Assembly: GCF_003946545.1 (NCBI RefSeq)
Contig: NZ_RHOA01000003.1
Coordinates: 124,001-188,000, forward strand
Direction of reading: 5' to 3'
Source of the DNA: Levilactobacillus tangyuanensis
GTDB taxonomy: Bacteria > Bacillota > Bacilli > Lactobacillales > Lactobacillaceae
DNA length: 64,000 bases
Under the pieces are notes generated by a model. That model saw nothing but the letters and a program-made list of their open reading frames with translations, had not been told where the DNA came from and made no database searches. A program made the translations under genes and the position numbers. Within the stretch, counting starts at the first letter, position 1; every line of letters begins with the position of its first letter. Below, one piece after another: positions 46,750 through 57,340 of this stretch.

Positions 46750-46777
46750 TTTACAATCCCCGGTGGTATGCTAAAAT
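46750..46777 (+). promoter_or_regulatory. Promoter of the phoH operon
   Basis: TTTACA at 46750-46755 and TGC-TAAAAT (-10 46772-46777) with 16-bp spacing. Confidence 0.65.
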
Positions 46778-46823
46778 TTGACTATCAGTACCGCAAAAAA
46801 TAAAGATGAAGGAGCCACCATAT

Positions 46824-47810
46824 TTGACTGAAAACGCGACGATTGAAAAAGAATATATTTTGGAGCGCCCAGAGGACGAAGCTGCCTTGTTGGGCGCTCA
46901 GGATCAGTTTGTAACCTTGCTTGAAGAAGGCCTAAACGTGACCATCAAGCCCTTTGGGAATTCAATCAAGGTGGCTGGTGTCGCGGCAGCGGTGGACGAT
47001 ACTCTGGCAATTTTGCGGAGCATGAGTGATCTGCTCGCCAAGGGCATTCGCTTGAACAGTGCCGATGTCATTAGCGCCATGAAGATGGCCGACAAAGGGA
47101 CGCTCACGTACTTTAAAGACTTTTACACCGAAACCTTGATTAAGGATGCCAAGGGCCGCGCAGTGCGGGTTAAGAACTTTGGCCAACGCCAATATATTGA
47201 TGCCATTAAGCATAACGATATTACCTTTGGCATTGGCCCGGCCGGGACCGGGAAAACGTATCTGGCCGTGGTCATGGCCGTCTCTGCCTTGAAGCATGGG
47301 GATGTTGAGAAGCTCATCATCACCCGGCCAGCGGTTGAGGCCGGTGAAAGCCTCGGGTTCCTACCCGGTGACCTGAAGGAAAAGGTCGATCCCTATCTGC
47401 GGCCAATCTACGATGCGCTGTACGCCATCCTGGGTGCCGAACATACGACGCGCCTCATGGATCGTGGGGTCATCGAAATTGCCCCGTTGGCTTACATGCG
47501 TGGGCGGACGCTGGAATCGGCCTTCGTCATCTTGGATGAAGCGCAAAACACCACGAACATGCAAATGAAGATGTTCCTGACGCGGTTAGGCTTTGGGTCC
47601 AAGATGATTGTCAATGGAGATATCTCCCAGATTGATTTGCCGAACAACGCCCGTTCCGGGTTAGTTCAGGCCCAACACATTTTACAAAACGTCAGTCACA
47701 TTAAATTTGTGACGTTTAACGCCGACGATGTGGTGCGGCACCCAGTGGTTGCTCGCATCATTAACGCCTATGAAGCAAACGATACTAAACCAAATGGAGC
47801 TAAAAAATAA
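46824..47810 (+). CDS. PhoH family ATPase
   Basis: A 328-residue PhoH-like P-loop ATPase with RNA-related roles inferred from its link to YbeY. It starts at TTG 46824 (MTENATIEKEYILERP), nine bases after AAGGAG; an ATG at 46806 lies upstream of that site and is rejected. Walker A GPAGTGKTYLA and Walker B VILDEAQN are visible. Its stop overlaps the ybeY ATG by one base. It is first in phoH-ybeY-dgkA-era-recO. Confidence 0.94.
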   Translation: MTENATIEKEYILERPEDEAALLGAQDQFVTLLEEGLNVTIKPFGNSIKVAGVAAAVDDTLAILRSMSDLLAKGIRLNSADVISAMKMADKGTLTYFKDFYTETLIKDAKGRAVRVKNFGQRQYIDAIKHNDITFGIGPAGTGKTYLAVVMAVSALKHGDVEKLIITRPAVEAGESLGFLPGDLKEKVDPYLRPIYDALYAILGAEHTTRLMDRGVIEIAPLAYMRGRTLESAFVILDEAQNTTNMQMKMFLTRLGFGSKMIVNGDISQIDLPNNARSGLVQAQHILQNVSHIKFVTFNADDVVRHPVVARIINAYEANDTKPNGAKK

Positions 47811-48298
47811 TGGATTTAGAGATTTACGATAAGACCAAAGATGGTGTACCCGCTAAGCACGTTGAGATGATTCGCGACGTCTTGGAATACGCCGGCAAGT
47901 ACATCAAACTTGCCGAGAATACGGAAATGTCGGTAACGTTAATGAATAATGAAGATATTCATCAGATCAACAAACAGTACCGGGGCGTTGATCGGGCCAC
48001 CGACGTGATTAGTTTCGCCATTGAAGACGATGACGAAGAGGCCGATGAATTCCCATTGATTTTGGATGATGATATGGCAGCGGAGATTCCCGAAAATATT
48101 GGTGATATCTTCGTTTCTATGGATAAGGTTGAAGAGCAGGCAGAATACTTGGGCCACTCCTACGAACGGGAACTCGGCTTCCTGGTGGTCCATGGATTCT
48201 TACACTTGAACGGCTATGACCACATGGAACCGGAAGACGAAAAGGTCATGTTCAAGCTGCAAGCCGACATCTTAGACGCGTATGGGCTCAAACGATAA
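47810..48298 (+). CDS. ybeY: Endoribonuclease YbeY
   Basis: YbeY is a zinc metalloprotein involved in 16S rRNA 3' end maturation and ribosome quality control. The 162-residue protein carries the metal site HGFLHLNGYDH and the RGVDRATDVISFAI segment. The start ATG overlaps the phoH stop, and its last 17 bases overlap dgkA. Confidence 0.97.
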   Translation: MDLEIYDKTKDGVPAKHVEMIRDVLEYAGKYIKLAENTEMSVTLMNNEDIHQINKQYRGVDRATDVISFAIEDDDEEADEFPLILDDDMAAEIPENIGDIFVSMDKVEEQAEYLGHSYERELGFLVVHGFLHLNGYDHMEPEDEKVMFKLQADILDAYGLKR

Positions 48299-48680
48299 AC
48301 CAACGCGTCAAACCGGCAAGAACCATGCTTTTTTGCAGTCGTTAGGCCATGCGTGGGATGGCCTGCGGTCGCTCTTTCACTATGAACGAAACTTTCGTAA
48401 ACACCTGGTTCTTGGCGCGGTTACCCTTATCCTTGGGGTGGCGCTTCAGGTCTCGTTGACCGACTGGTTGTGGCTGGTCATGGCCATCTTCTTGGTGTTG
48501 TTCTCGGAAACGTTGAACACGATTGTTGAGGCGGTGGTTGACCTCGTTGTCGGCACAACGTATCATGATCTGGCCAAGCGGGCGAAGGATATCGCCGCTG
48601 GTGGGGTCTTATTGGCGGCTTTCTTTGCCGTCATCGTGGGGGCAATTATTTTGCTACCCGCACTATTGAAACGGTTTTAA
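48282..48680 (+). CDS. dgkA: Undecaprenol/diacylglycerol kinase DgkA
   Basis: A 132-residue integral membrane kinase with three membrane helices. In Gram-positives it phosphorylates undecaprenol for cell wall recycling. Conserved residues are in ERNFRKHLVLG and FSETLNTIVEAVVDLV. It begins inside the end of ybeY (17-base overlap) and precedes era by 12 bases. Confidence 0.95.
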   Translation: MGSNDKPTRQTGKNHAFLQSLGHAWDGLRSLFHYERNFRKHLVLGAVTLILGVALQVSLTDWLWLVMAIFLVLFSETLNTIVEAVVDLVVGTTYHDLAKRAKDIAAGGVLLAAFFAVIVGAIILLPALLKRF

Positions 48681-48692
48681 CTGGAGGAAAAA

Positions 48693-49598
48693 ATGGATAA
48701 CCCAAACTATAAATCAGGATTTGTGGCAATCGTTGGTCGGCCTAACGTTGGTAAATCAACGTTTTTAAACCGGGTCATTGGTCAAAAGATTGCGATCATG
48801 TCAAATACGGCACAGACCACTCGAAACAAGATTCAGGGGATTTACACCACCGATGAATCACAAATCGTCTTCATCGATACTCCTGGGGTGCATAAGCCCA
48901 AGAGTAAGCTGGGGGACTACATGGTGAAATCGGCCATGTCTGCTCTGAATGAAGTCGATGCCGTCTTATTCATGGTTAACGCCACGGAGAAGCGTGGTGC
49001 CGGGGACAACTTTATCATTGACCGGTTAAAGGATGTTAAGGCGCCAGTCTATCTGTTGATTAACAAGATTGACCAGGTTCATCCAGACGATCTGCTGCCC
49101 GTCATGGAACAGTACCAAACGGCCTTACCATGGCAGGCGGTTTACCCAATTTCCGCGTTGGAAGGCAATAATGTCGATGACCTGTTGACCGGACTGGTTG
49201 ACCAGATGCCTAACGGGCCTCAGTATTATCCGGCCGACCAAGTCACCGATCACCCCGAACGCTTCGTTGTCAGCGAATTAATCCGGGAAAAAATCTTCAT
49301 GTTGACGCGTGAAGAGGTGCCACATTCAGTTGCGGTTGAAATCGAAAGCATGAAGCAAAAGGATGAGGACCATGTCCACATCGAGGCCACCATCATCGTG
49401 GAACGTCCCACTCAAAAGGGGATCATGATCGGTAAGGGCGGCAGCATGCTAAAGAAGATTGGGACCATGGCTCGACAAGACATTGAACACTTGTTGGGTA
49501 GCAAGGTCTACCTGCAGCTGTGGGTCAAGGTTCAGCCTAATTGGCGGGACAAGTCCACGCTGTTGAAGTCCTACGGTTACCGCAAGGATGACTTATAA
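48693..49598 (+). CDS. era: GTPase Era
   Basis: Era binds the 3' end of 16S rRNA and guides 30S assembly. The 301-residue protein has G1 GRPNVGKS at 15-22, [15 protein letters not shown] and a C-terminal KH domain ([16 protein letters not shown]). Start ATG after TGGAGG. It is followed by recO, a conserved order. Confidence 0.98.
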   Translation: MDNPNYKSGFVAIVGRPNVGKSTFLNRVIGQKIAIMSNTAQTTRNKIQGIYTTDESQIVFIDTPGVHKPKSKLGDYMVKSAMSALNEVDAVLFMVNATEKRGAGDNFIIDRLKDVKAPVYLLINKIDQVHPDDLLPVMEQYQTALPWQAVYPISALEGNNVDDLLTGLVDQMPNGPQYYPADQVTDHPERFVVSELIREKIFMLTREEVPHSVAVEIESMKQKDEDHVHIEATIIVERPTQKGIMIGKGGSMLKKIGTMARQDIEHLLGSKVYLQLWVKVQPNWRDKSTLLKSYGYRKDDL

Positions 49599-49631
49599 AA
49601 AACAGCTTTAACTTAGAAAGTGGGGATGACT

Positions 49632-50438
49632 GTGGCTCGAAATGTAACGGACTTTCACGGCATCCTTTTGTTTCGGCGGGACTATGCCGAGCGAGATTTT
49701 CTGATCAAGTTTTTAACGCAAGAATTTGGGAAGAAAATGTTTCTAGTGCGGGGGGCCAAGAAGAAGGGCTATAAGATGGTCGCCGATATCCTGCCGTTCA
49801 CGGTGGGGAGTTACGTTGGCGATATTGCCGACGACGGCTTGTCTTACATCCGCACGGCCCGCGAAACCAGTCAGTATCAGAATATCAGTACCGATATTTT
49901 TAAGAATGCGTATGCCACCTACATCATGAGTTTGGTGGATGCGGCCTTTCCCGACAGTGAACCGTTGCCAACGTGGTATCACCGGGTCCAACGGGCACTG
50001 ACGTTGATCGACGACGGGGTGAATGCCGCCATCGTCACGAATATCATGGAGATTCAGCTGATGCCGGCCTTCGGGGTGGCGCCGCAGCTTCAGGGGTGCG
50101 TGATTTGTGGCCGCAACGATCTGCCATTCGATTATTCGGAAAGCTACGGGGGACTGCTGTGTCAGCAGCATTGGCAAATGGACCCGCGGCGGTTGCAGTT
50201 GGCCCAACGAACCATTTATTATCTGCGGCAGTTCTCGGTACTGGATCTAGACAAATTGCATACCATTGACGTGAAGCCCCAGACGGAACACGCGCTGCGG
50301 CAGTTGATGGATGAAATCTATGATAGCCAGATCGGGGTGCACCCCAAGAGCAAGCGTTTCTTGGATCAGATGCAAACTTGGTCGGCCAAGTTGACGATGC
50401 CTGAACCGGGATCGTCGGCCGATTCTAATCAGTCTTAA
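49632..50438 (+). CDS. recO: DNA repair protein RecO
   Basis: RecO helps load RecA and anneals single strands in recombinational repair. It has an N-terminal OB fold (VTDFHGILLFRRDYAERD, KKMFLVRGAKKKGYK) and a helical C-terminal domain with CxxC (CVICGR) and a downstream LCQQH zinc-like site. I prefer the GTG at 49632 (268 residues) with GGGG six bases upstream; ATG 49626 is an alternative adding two residues. A terminator follows. Confidence 0.94.
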   Translation: MARNVTDFHGILLFRRDYAERDFLIKFLTQEFGKKMFLVRGAKKKGYKMVADILPFTVGSYVGDIADDGLSYIRTARETSQYQNISTDIFKNAYATYIMSLVDAAFPDSEPLPTWYHRVQRALTLIDDGVNAAIVTNIMEIQLMPAFGVAPQLQGCVICGRNDLPFDYSESYGGLLCQQHWQMDPRRLQLAQRTIYYLRQFSVLDLDKLHTIDVKPQTEHALRQLMDEIYDSQIGVHPKSKRFLDQMQTWSAKLTMPEPGSSADSNQS

Positions 50439-50444
50439 AGGTGT

Positions 50445-50472
50445 AAAGGGACCCGAAAATGAGGTCCCTTTT
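50445..50472 (+). terminator. Intrinsic terminator after recO
   Basis: Stem AAAGGGACC / GGTCCCTTT with a nine-base loop. Confidence 0.8.
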
Positions 50473-50768
50473 AGTTTGCTTAAAATTCGAGGAGAACGGC
50501 GAACTTTTTAAAATTGTTACGGTTAATAGTCATTGTCCGAATGACAGTTAAGCTAATCCTTCGTAGCAGATTGTCTGGGCTTGAGTTCAGTGAGTTTGGT
50601 GCGGCATTATCGGCCAAGTTATAGGGATAAACGTTGACCCCGTTGGTAATTTTTGCGGCCTGATCATTTGAATAAATCGTGCTACGATGGGGTTTATGAG
50701 TAAGTAAGCCGATAATGGCATGATGGAACTTGGGCTGTTGGTGGCGAATGACGGAGGACGATTAAACA
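50473..50768 (+). promoter_or_regulatory. Upstream region of the LRR surface protein gene
   Basis: About 300 bases with no convincing gene. A possible extended -10 TGC-TACGAT lies at 50680-50688 with only a weak -35. CGGAGGACG at about 50752-50760 is the ribosome binding site of the next gene. Confidence 0.4.
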
Positions 50769-53700
50769 ATGCGGATTGATCAACGACAAGTGAAGCGCCA
50801 AGGCACCTATCGCGCCTGGCTATTTGCCGGGGTGACCCTGGCGGCCTTGAGTACCGGATTAATGCTCACGACACCGGCCAATGCTGCTACGGAACCGGTC
50901 GTATCTCAGGACTCGGAACCTAAAGCGAACACGGTTAAGCCGGTGGTGCCGGCAAGTACCGACGATGGCGACCAGTCGGCCGGTCAAAGCAACGAAAATA
51001 GCGGTGACCCATTGACCAACGAAAAAAAACAATCCGCTGATGGAACCGGTGACCTGGCTGACAAGAATGGTTCTGTGGATAAAAAAGTCACGACAACTGC
51101 CGTGAATAACCACTACCAGCGCAGGAGCCGGGCGCTGGACATCCCGGCGGCGCCCACCAACAATGCCACTGTGACGACACCCGATGCCACGGGTGCGGAC
51201 ACCGCGGGAATTCAGTATGCCTTGAATAGTGACAATACTAGCTATACGGTGACGGGATACACGGGCGATGCGACGGCGATCAGCATCCCGGACCAATTTG
51301 AAAACCTTAATGTCACGGCGATTGCCGACAAGGCGTTTGCCAATGGTAAGTTAACCAGTGTGACCATCGGTGACAAGGTGGGCACCATTGGCGAGAGTGC
51401 CTTTGCCAATAATAAATTGACCAGTCTGACCATCGGCAACGAAGTTCAGACGATCGGGGCCTCCGCATTTGAAAATAATTTACTGGCATCCATCGACTTT
51501 CGAGCTAACCAGACGGGTAGTGGCTGGCTTTGGAAGATCGGTGCGGCGGCCTTTAAGGGTAACCAGTTAAATGGGACATTGACCCTACCCGTTGGAATAG
51601 CAGAGATCGATACATCTGCATTTGAAAATAACCTATTAGAATCAATTGATTTCAAAGGTGTTCAAGCGGGAAGTACGTCACTCTGGGACATTGAGAAGGC
51701 GGCCTTTAAAAACAATCGGTTAAAAGGCATCTTAAAGTTACCAGCTGGAGTTAAGAACATTGGTGATTCTGCCTTCGAAGGCAATGATCAGGATGATGGC
51801 AGCGAAAATCAGTTAACCGGTATCGATTTTGGTGTGCGGCCGCTTAATCCTGATGGGACGAATCTCAGTCTGACCATCGGTGTAAATAGTTTTAGCTATA
51901 ATGCCTTGACGAGCATCGCCTTGCCAGATGGAACGACCTCGGTGGGTGACACTGCTTTTTCCTACAATCAACTTGTCACGGCAACGTTGGGGACGGATCT
52001 AACCACCATTGGCAATGGGGCGTTTCTGCACAACTTGTTACAGACCATTACCATCCCTAAAAATGTTAACCCGATTGGTAATACGGCGTTTGCCCATAAT
52101 TCACTGACTGAAGTGACGTTTTTTAATGGCAGGCTAGACACCATTGGTGTTGGGGCTTTTTCAGAGAACAGTATTACTAGCTTAAAAATTCCCGATAGCG
52201 TCACGACCATTCAAGGCTCTGCTTTTACAGAGAACCCTCAATTAACCAGTTTGCAATTGGGTAATCAAGTGGATACGATTGGCAGCGCCGCGTTTGGTGG
52301 AGATGCGATTAGCGGTAATCTAACTTTCCCTGATTCTGTAAGGGTCATTGGGGACAGCGCTTTTGCCGGCAATAAACTAACGGGAGTCACGTTCGGCAAT
52401 CAACACACCTCTAAGCTGGAGACCATCGGCTCGGCCGCCTTTGTGGGCAACCCCGGCTTGACAGGTGAGCTGATCATTCCTGACAAGGTTAACTTCATTA
52501 ACGCTGGCGCGTTCTCTGGAGACGCCTTGACCGGGATCGACTTTGGTAAGAGTACTGGGACCATCGGCAATGGTGCCTTCACCAACAATAAACTGGTGGG
52601 GACCTTAACGTTGTCGGATGGGATTGAACACATTAATGATGCCGCCTTTCAAAATAATGGTCTGACCGGATTAAAGTTGGGGCAGGACTTAATGACCATC
52701 GGAGACGAGGCCTTTGCTGGCAACCAGATTGCTGGTGACTTGGTCATTCCTTCAAAAGTGACCTCAATTGGCGAACAGACCTTCACCGGGAATCAGTTGA
52801 CTCGGTTAACGCTCGGTGATAGCGTGGCGTCCATTGGGACGTCGGCCTTCGCCGATAATGCCTTAACCGGTGACATCTTGCCGGACGACGATATCAGTGC
52901 TGAGCACGTGTTAATGATTCCCGCTAGCGTGACCTCGATTGGCAAAACGGCCTTTGCCGACAACGATCTCGGTGGCGTCACCTTTGCCGGAACCGTCGAT
53001 TCGATCGACAACGAGGCCTTCGCCGGCAACAACCTGCAGAAAATTCAGGCGGCCGATCCCGTCACCCACCTGGGTGATCAGGCCTTTGCCGATCAACAAA
53101 CCCTCACCGCCACGGTGGGCCACGCCAATGATCAGCTGACGGGCGTGAAGGCAGCCATCGCAGCGACCTTGAAGCTACAGAACTTCGCCCTCACGGATCC
53201 GATGGTCTTTACCTATAACGGGACACCGCTAAGCTATGATTCCACGACGGATCGGTTGAGCCTGCCCAGCGGGATTACCGGGACCAGCATGGTCCTAACT
53301 CTGAGTTCGGGGACTATCGGTCAGGACACCGATCACTCCGGTAACTATGGGGTTAATCAGTTAACCCTTAAATGGTCGGATTCAAGTAGTGGTGGCGATT
53401 CTGCGAAGACCGATCCGGTATCTCCGGATAAGCCCACGACACCGATCCACCCGGTCGATCCGGGGAAGAAGCCAGCAGTCAAACCGACGAAGCCCAAGGA
53501 TAGGAAGGGCAATCATCATCGCTCACCAAAAACGTCGCAGACGCCCTTGGCTGGGCATGGCCGTTCGGCGGCAAGTGCCACCGGCTGGACTTATTGGACT
53601 GATCGTGACGGAGCCAAGCAAGGCTTGACGAAACAACGGTCGGATCATTCGACAACCGGTCAACACCAGGCGGCCGCTGAGTTACCACAAACCGACGAAT

Positions 53701-53786
53701 CCGCGACCGCTTGGTCTTGGATTGGCACCATGCTCCTGACGATTCTGAGCTGGTTGGGACTGGCCGATCGTCGGCGCCAACGGTAA
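50769..53786 (+). CDS. Cell-wall-anchored BspA-like leucine-rich repeat surface protein
   Basis: A 1005-residue exported protein. A signal peptide occupies residues 1-40 (cleavage near TPANAA). A Ser/Asp/Lys-rich spacer and then many LRR_5 (BspA-type) repeats follow at about 145-790, with the recurring pattern xxIGxxAFxxNxLTxLxxxxxxxx. A non-repeat domain, a Pro/Lys-rich wall-spanning stretch, and a sorting signal LPQTDE (about 972), hydrophobic segment and RRRQR tail close the protein. Wall anchoring by sortase is expected. Such proteins commonly mediate adhesion; ligand unknown. It stands between recO and the glyQS T-box. Confidence 0.92.
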   Translation: MRIDQRQVKRQGTYRAWLFAGVTLAALSTGLMLTTPANAATEPVVSQDSEPKANTVKPVVPASTDDGDQSAGQSNENSGDPLTNEKKQSADGTGDLADKNGSVDKKVTTTAVNNHYQRRSRALDIPAAPTNNATVTTPDATGADTAGIQYALNSDNTSYTVTGYTGDATAISIPDQFENLNVTAIADKAFANGKLTSVTIGDKVGTIGESAFANNKLTSLTIGNEVQTIGASAFENNLLASIDFRANQTGSGWLWKIGAAAFKGNQLNGTLTLPVGIAEIDTSAFENNLLESIDFKGVQAGSTSLWDIEKAAFKNNRLKGILKLPAGVKNIGDSAFEGNDQDDGSENQLTGIDFGVRPLNPDGTNLSLTIGVNSFSYNALTSIALPDGTTSVGDTAFSYNQLVTATLGTDLTTIGNGAFLHNLLQTITIPKNVNPIGNTAFAHNSLTEVTFFNGRLDTIGVGAFSENSITSLKIPDSVTTIQGSAFTENPQLTSLQLGNQVDTIGSAAFGGDAISGNLTFPDSVRVIGDSAFAGNKLTGVTFGNQHTSKLETIGSAAFVGNPGLTGELIIPDKVNFINAGAFSGDALTGIDFGKSTGTIGNGAFTNNKLVGTLTLSDGIEHINDAAFQNNGLTGLKLGQDLMTIGDEAFAGNQIAGDLVIPSKVTSIGEQTFTGNQLTRLTLGDSVASIGTSAFADNALTGDILPDDDISAEHVLMIPASVTSIGKTAFADNDLGGVTFAGTVDSIDNEAFAGNNLQKIQAADPVTHLGDQAFADQQTLTATVGHANDQLTGVKAAIAATLKLQNFALTDPMVFTYNGTPLSYDSTTDRLSLPSGITGTSMVLTLSSGTIGQDTDHSGNYGVNQLTLKWSDSSSGGDSAKTDPVSPDKPTTPIHPVDPGKKPAVKPTKPKDRKGNHHRSPKTSQTPLAGHGRSAASATGWTYWTDRDGAKQGLTKQRSDHSTTGQHQAAAELPQTDESATAWSWIGTMLLTILSWLGLADRRRQR

Positions 53787-53804
53787 GGATTTCAGCTAAA
53801 CTCA

Positions 53805-53833
53805 TTGACAAGCCTGAGCCAGACGACTATTAT
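53805..53833 (+). promoter_or_regulatory. Promoter of the glyQS T-box transcript
   Basis: Consensus TTGACA at 53805-53810, 17 bases, TATTAT at 53828-53833. Confidence 0.85.
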
Positions 53834-53839
53834 GAAAAA

Positions 53840-54058
53840 CAGTTAAATAAGTCGATTATGATGAATGAAAAACACAGCGGTTATTTTCAGCGAATCCGGG
53901 ATAGTGCTAGCCGGATAGTAGTTTCTGTGGGTTGGCACATTCGGAGTCGTTTCCAATAAAGCTGCTAGTCCACGGACTAGAAGTAGGGTGGAACCGCGAA
54001 ATTAAAACTTCGTCCCTACGTGAATTTGCCTTAGTGAATTCTCGTAGGGACTTTTTTT
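53840..54058 (+). promoter_or_regulatory. T-box leader of glyQS
   Basis: The T-box core GGGTGGAACCGCG at 53986-53998 is followed by the terminator stem GTCCCTACG / CGTAGGGAC (54012-54051) and seven Ts. Upstream is Stem I, whose specifier region contains GGC (Gly) at 53934-53936 in GTTGGCAC. It senses uncharged tRNA-Gly and controls read-through into glyQ and glyS. Confidence 0.92.
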
Positions 54059-54124
54059 GCGCTTATTTATTAACCAAGTTAGCCACATTGATTGAATCAC
54101 ATCATTTGAGGAGGAAACGCACCC

Positions 54125-55048
54125 ATGACAGAAAAACTGTCCATGCAAGAAATCATCTTGACGCTACAGCAGTATTGGTCCGCACAGGGCTGCATGCTGA
54201 TGCAAGCTTACGATACTGAAAAAGGGGCCGGTACCATGAGCCCTTACACCTTCCTACGGGCGATTGGGCCAGAACCCTGGAACGCCGCTTACGTTGAACC
54301 ATCACGGCGACCAGCCGACGGGCGTTACGGGGAAAACCCTAACCGGTTGTACCAACATCATCAATTCCAAGTGGTTATGAAGCCTTCACCAGACAACATT
54401 CAGGAGCTTTACCTGAACAGTCTGCAAGAATTAGGCATTAACCCTCTCGAACACGATATTCGCTTCGTTGAAGATAACTGGGAAAACCCATCTATGGGTT
54501 GCGCCGGTGTTGGTTGGGAAGTTTGGTTGGACGGGATGGAAATCAGCCAGTTTACCTACTTCCAAGTCGTTGGGGGAATGGAAGTCGATCCCGTGACCTC
54601 CGAAATCACCTATGGGTTGGAACGGTTGGCTTCCTACGTTCAAGACGTGAACTCCGTCTTTGACCTGGAATGGGCCGATGGCGTTAAGTATGGGGACATC
54701 TTCAAGGAACCCGAATACGAACACTCCAAGTACAGCTTCGAAGAAAGCAATCAGGCCATGTTATTACGGCACTTCGATGAATATGAAGACGAAGCTAAGA
54801 AACAAATTGCAAATGGCTTGGTTCACCCAGCTTATGATTATGTCCTGAAGTGCAGCCACACCTTTAACCTGTTGGATGCCCGTGGGGCCGTTTCCGTTAC
54901 CGAACGGGCCGGCTACCTTTCACGGATTCGGAACATGGCCCGGGCAATTGCCAAGGCCTTCGTTGCCGAACGGAAGAAGCGTGGTTTCCCATTGATCAAG
55001 GATGACCAGGTACGACAAGCATTATTAGCGGACGAGGAGGCCAAATAA
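54125..55048 (+). CDS. glyQ: Glycine--tRNA ligase alpha subunit
   Basis: Catalytic alpha subunit of the heterotetrameric bacterial GlyRS. The 307-residue protein begins [18 protein letters not shown]. It carries the class II motifs ([52 protein letters not shown]). GAGGAGG precedes the ATG. The stop overlaps the glyS ATG by one base. Confidence 0.98.
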   Translation: MTEKLSMQEIILTLQQYWSAQGCMLMQAYDTEKGAGTMSPYTFLRAIGPEPWNAAYVEPSRRPADGRYGENPNRLYQHHQFQVVMKPSPDNIQELYLNSLQELGINPLEHDIRFVEDNWENPSMGCAGVGWEVWLDGMEISQFTYFQVVGGMEVDPVTSEITYGLERLASYVQDVNSVFDLEWADGVKYGDIFKEPEYEHSKYSFEESNQAMLLRHFDEYEDEAKKQIANGLVHPAYDYVLKCSHTFNLLDARGAVSVTERAGYLSRIRNMARAIAKAFVAERKKRGFPLIKDDQVRQALLADEEAK

Positions 55049-57123
55049 TGGCACACACATTTTTACTAGAAATCGGTTTGGAAGAAATGCCAGCCCACGT
55101 GGTCACACCGGCCATTAAGCAACTGGTTAAGCGAACCGCGGACTATTTGAAGGAACAGCGCGTGGCCTATGACGACATCAAGCCATTCTCAACCCCACGC
55201 CGGTTGGCCCTGTTAATCAGTGGCTTAGCCGACAAGCAAGACGACATCAGCGAATCCGTTAAGGGTCCTGCCAAGAAGATTGCTCAGGACGCCGATGGCA
55301 ACTGGAGCAAGGCTGCCATTGGGTTTACCCGGGGCCAAGGGCTGACGCCAGACGATATCACCTTTAAGGAAATCAAGGGAACCGAATACGTTTACGTCGA
55401 CAAGTTTATTGCCGGCGAACCCGTTGCTGCGGTTCTGGCAGGGTTAAAGGATGTCATCACGGCGATGACGTTCCCAACCATGATGAAGTGGGGCGACCAT
55501 CACTTTGAATACATCCGGCCAATCCGTTGGTTAGTGGCCTTGTTAGATGCCGACGTCATTCCCTTTAGCATTCTGGACGTGACGACCGACCGCAATACCC
55601 GCGGCCATCGCTTCCTCGGCAAGGACATCGAACTGAAACAGGCGGGCGATTACGAAGCCGACCTAACCAGTCAATTTGTCATTGCCGATGCCGACAAACG
55701 TAAGGCCTTGATCAAGACGCAAATCGACAAGATTGCCACGGATAACCAGTGGACGGTCAACGTCGATGCCGGCCTCTTGGAAGAAGTTAACAACTTGGTT
55801 GAATGGCCAACGGCCTTTGCCGGGAGCTTTGACGAAAAGTACCTGACCATTCCAGAAGAAGTGTTGATCACCTCAATGCGAGATCACCAACGGTTCTTCT
55901 ACGCGCGGGATGCTAGCGGCAAGTTATTGCCTAACTTCATCTCCGTTCGTAACGGGAACGATCATGACTTGCAAAACGTGGTTGCCGGGAACGAAAAGGT
56001 TCTGACGGCGCGGTTGGAAGATGCCATGTTCTTCTACACCGAAGACCAAAACAAGACGATTGCCGACTATGTTGAACGGTTGAAGTCGGTTAGCTTCCAT
56101 GACAAGATCAGTACCATGGCTGAAAAGATGGCCCGGGTGACGGCCATTGTGGGCGTCTTAGCCAAGCATTTTGACTTAAACGATGCCCAGACGAAGGCGG
56201 CTTTGCGTGCCAGTGAAATCTACAAGTTTGACCTGGTTACCGGGATGGTCGGTGAATTCGCCGAACTTCAAGGGGTTATGGGTGAGAAGTATGCCCTGCT
56301 TGAAGGCGAAGATCCTGCCGTTGCCCAAGCCATTCGCGAACATTACGAACCAATCTCTGCCGATGGCGCCTTGCCAGCTTCCGTGCCCGGTGCCGTCCTG
56401 GCATTGGCCGACAAGCTCGACAGTATCCTGACGTTCTTCGCCGCCGGAATGATTCCTAGTGGTTCCAACGATCCTTACGCCCTGCGTCGCCAGGCAACGG
56501 GGATTGTGCGGATTGCTCGCGACCAACAGTGGTCTCTGCCAGTTGCCGACTTGGCACGGGATGCCATTGCCGCCGAAACGGCCGCTAACGTGGCACCAGA
56601 CCTGGACCAAACGGCCCAAGTCGAAGCGTTAGTCAACTTTGTTAAGGACCGGATTCGGAAGATCTTGCGTTCCAGCAAGCAACGGCACGACATTATTGCC
56701 GCCGTTACCGAAGGTTCCAGCAGTGACGTCTTGCAGATCTTCACGGCGGCCAATATCTTGGCAAGCCACGCCGATGATGCCAACTTCAAGGATGTCATTG
56801 AATCCCTGACGCGGGTCATCCGGTTGGCCCAGAAGGCGCCAGCCGAATTGGCTACGGCCAAGGTTAACCCCGATCTGTTTAATAACGACAGTGAAGGGGC
56901 CTTGGATCAAGGCGTTGCCAAGGTTGCTGCGGCTGCCGATCAGGGCTTAGATGCGCTGTACGCTAGCCTGGCTGACATTCAACCAACGATTGCGGCCTAC
57001 TTTGACGCAACCATGGTGATGGACAAGGATGAAGCCGTTAAGAACAACCGGCTCACGGAACTTAGTCATTTGGCTCAGTTAGCGCTGACCTTGGGTGACC
57101 TGGACCAGTTAGTCGTCAAGTAG
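55048..57123 (+). CDS. glyS: Glycine--tRNA ligase beta subunit
   Basis: The 691-residue tRNA-binding beta subunit ([19 protein letters not shown]). It has the tetrapartite GatB/HD-like core with [22 protein letters not shown], the HQRFFYARD segment and a C-terminal anticodon-binding domain ([24 protein letters not shown]). Coupled to glyQ; a perfect-palindrome terminator follows. Confidence 0.98.
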   Translation: MAHTFLLEIGLEEMPAHVVTPAIKQLVKRTADYLKEQRVAYDDIKPFSTPRRLALLISGLADKQDDISESVKGPAKKIAQDADGNWSKAAIGFTRGQGLTPDDITFKEIKGTEYVYVDKFIAGEPVAAVLAGLKDVITAMTFPTMMKWGDHHFEYIRPIRWLVALLDADVIPFSILDVTTDRNTRGHRFLGKDIELKQAGDYEADLTSQFVIADADKRKALIKTQIDKIATDNQWTVNVDAGLLEEVNNLVEWPTAFAGSFDEKYLTIPEEVLITSMRDHQRFFYARDASGKLLPNFISVRNGNDHDLQNVVAGNEKVLTARLEDAMFFYTEDQNKTIADYVERLKSVSFHDKISTMAEKMARVTAIVGVLAKHFDLNDAQTKAALRASEIYKFDLVTGMVGEFAELQGVMGEKYALLEGEDPAVAQAIREHYEPISADGALPASVPGAVLALADKLDSILTFFAAGMIPSGSNDPYALRRQATGIVRIARDQQWSLPVADLARDAIAAETAANVAPDLDQTAQVEALVNFVKDRIRKILRSSKQRHDIIAAVTEGSSSDVLQIFTAANILASHADDANFKDVIESLTRVIRLAQKAPAELATAKVNPDLFNNDSEGALDQGVAKVAAAADQGLDALYASLADIQPTIAAYFDATMVMDKDEAVKNNRLTELSHLAQLALTLGDLDQLVVK

Positions 57124-57174
57124 CCACCATTTGATTAACCGTCATTTAATTAAATTGATTAATGAGTTAGCGAG

Positions 57175-57202
57175 AGTCTGGGATTAATCCCAGACTTTTT
57201 TG
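57175..57202 (+). terminator. Intrinsic terminator after glyS
   Basis: Perfect palindrome AGTCTGGGATT / AATCCCAGACT followed by five or six Ts. Confidence 0.85.
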
Positions 57203-57340
57203 TTAGGGCATCTGCTTTTAACGTTAAGGAATTAACCAATGGACGTGGTGCGGATCGATTGAAAAATTTCGTGCGTGAGGCCATGCTCACGATAGTTGGT
57301 GGGGACTGTCAGTTCAATCGAGCAAGAGGGATGATTGAGA

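Noticed and set aside
51300-53100. Regularly spaced similar units that could suggest a CRISPR array
   Set aside because: They are in-frame LRR_5 repeats of about 66-70 bases in a single coding sequence with no identical repeats. No CRISPR array or cas gene is seen in the window.
53711-53959. 82-codon frame spanning the LRR gene end and the glyQS leader
   Set aside because: Overlaps the coding end of the LRR gene, the promoter and T-box Stem I.
57204-57340. Possible T-box or riboswitch before the SdpI gene
   Set aside because: Only short scattered inverted repeats; no T-box core and no terminator/antiterminator pair.
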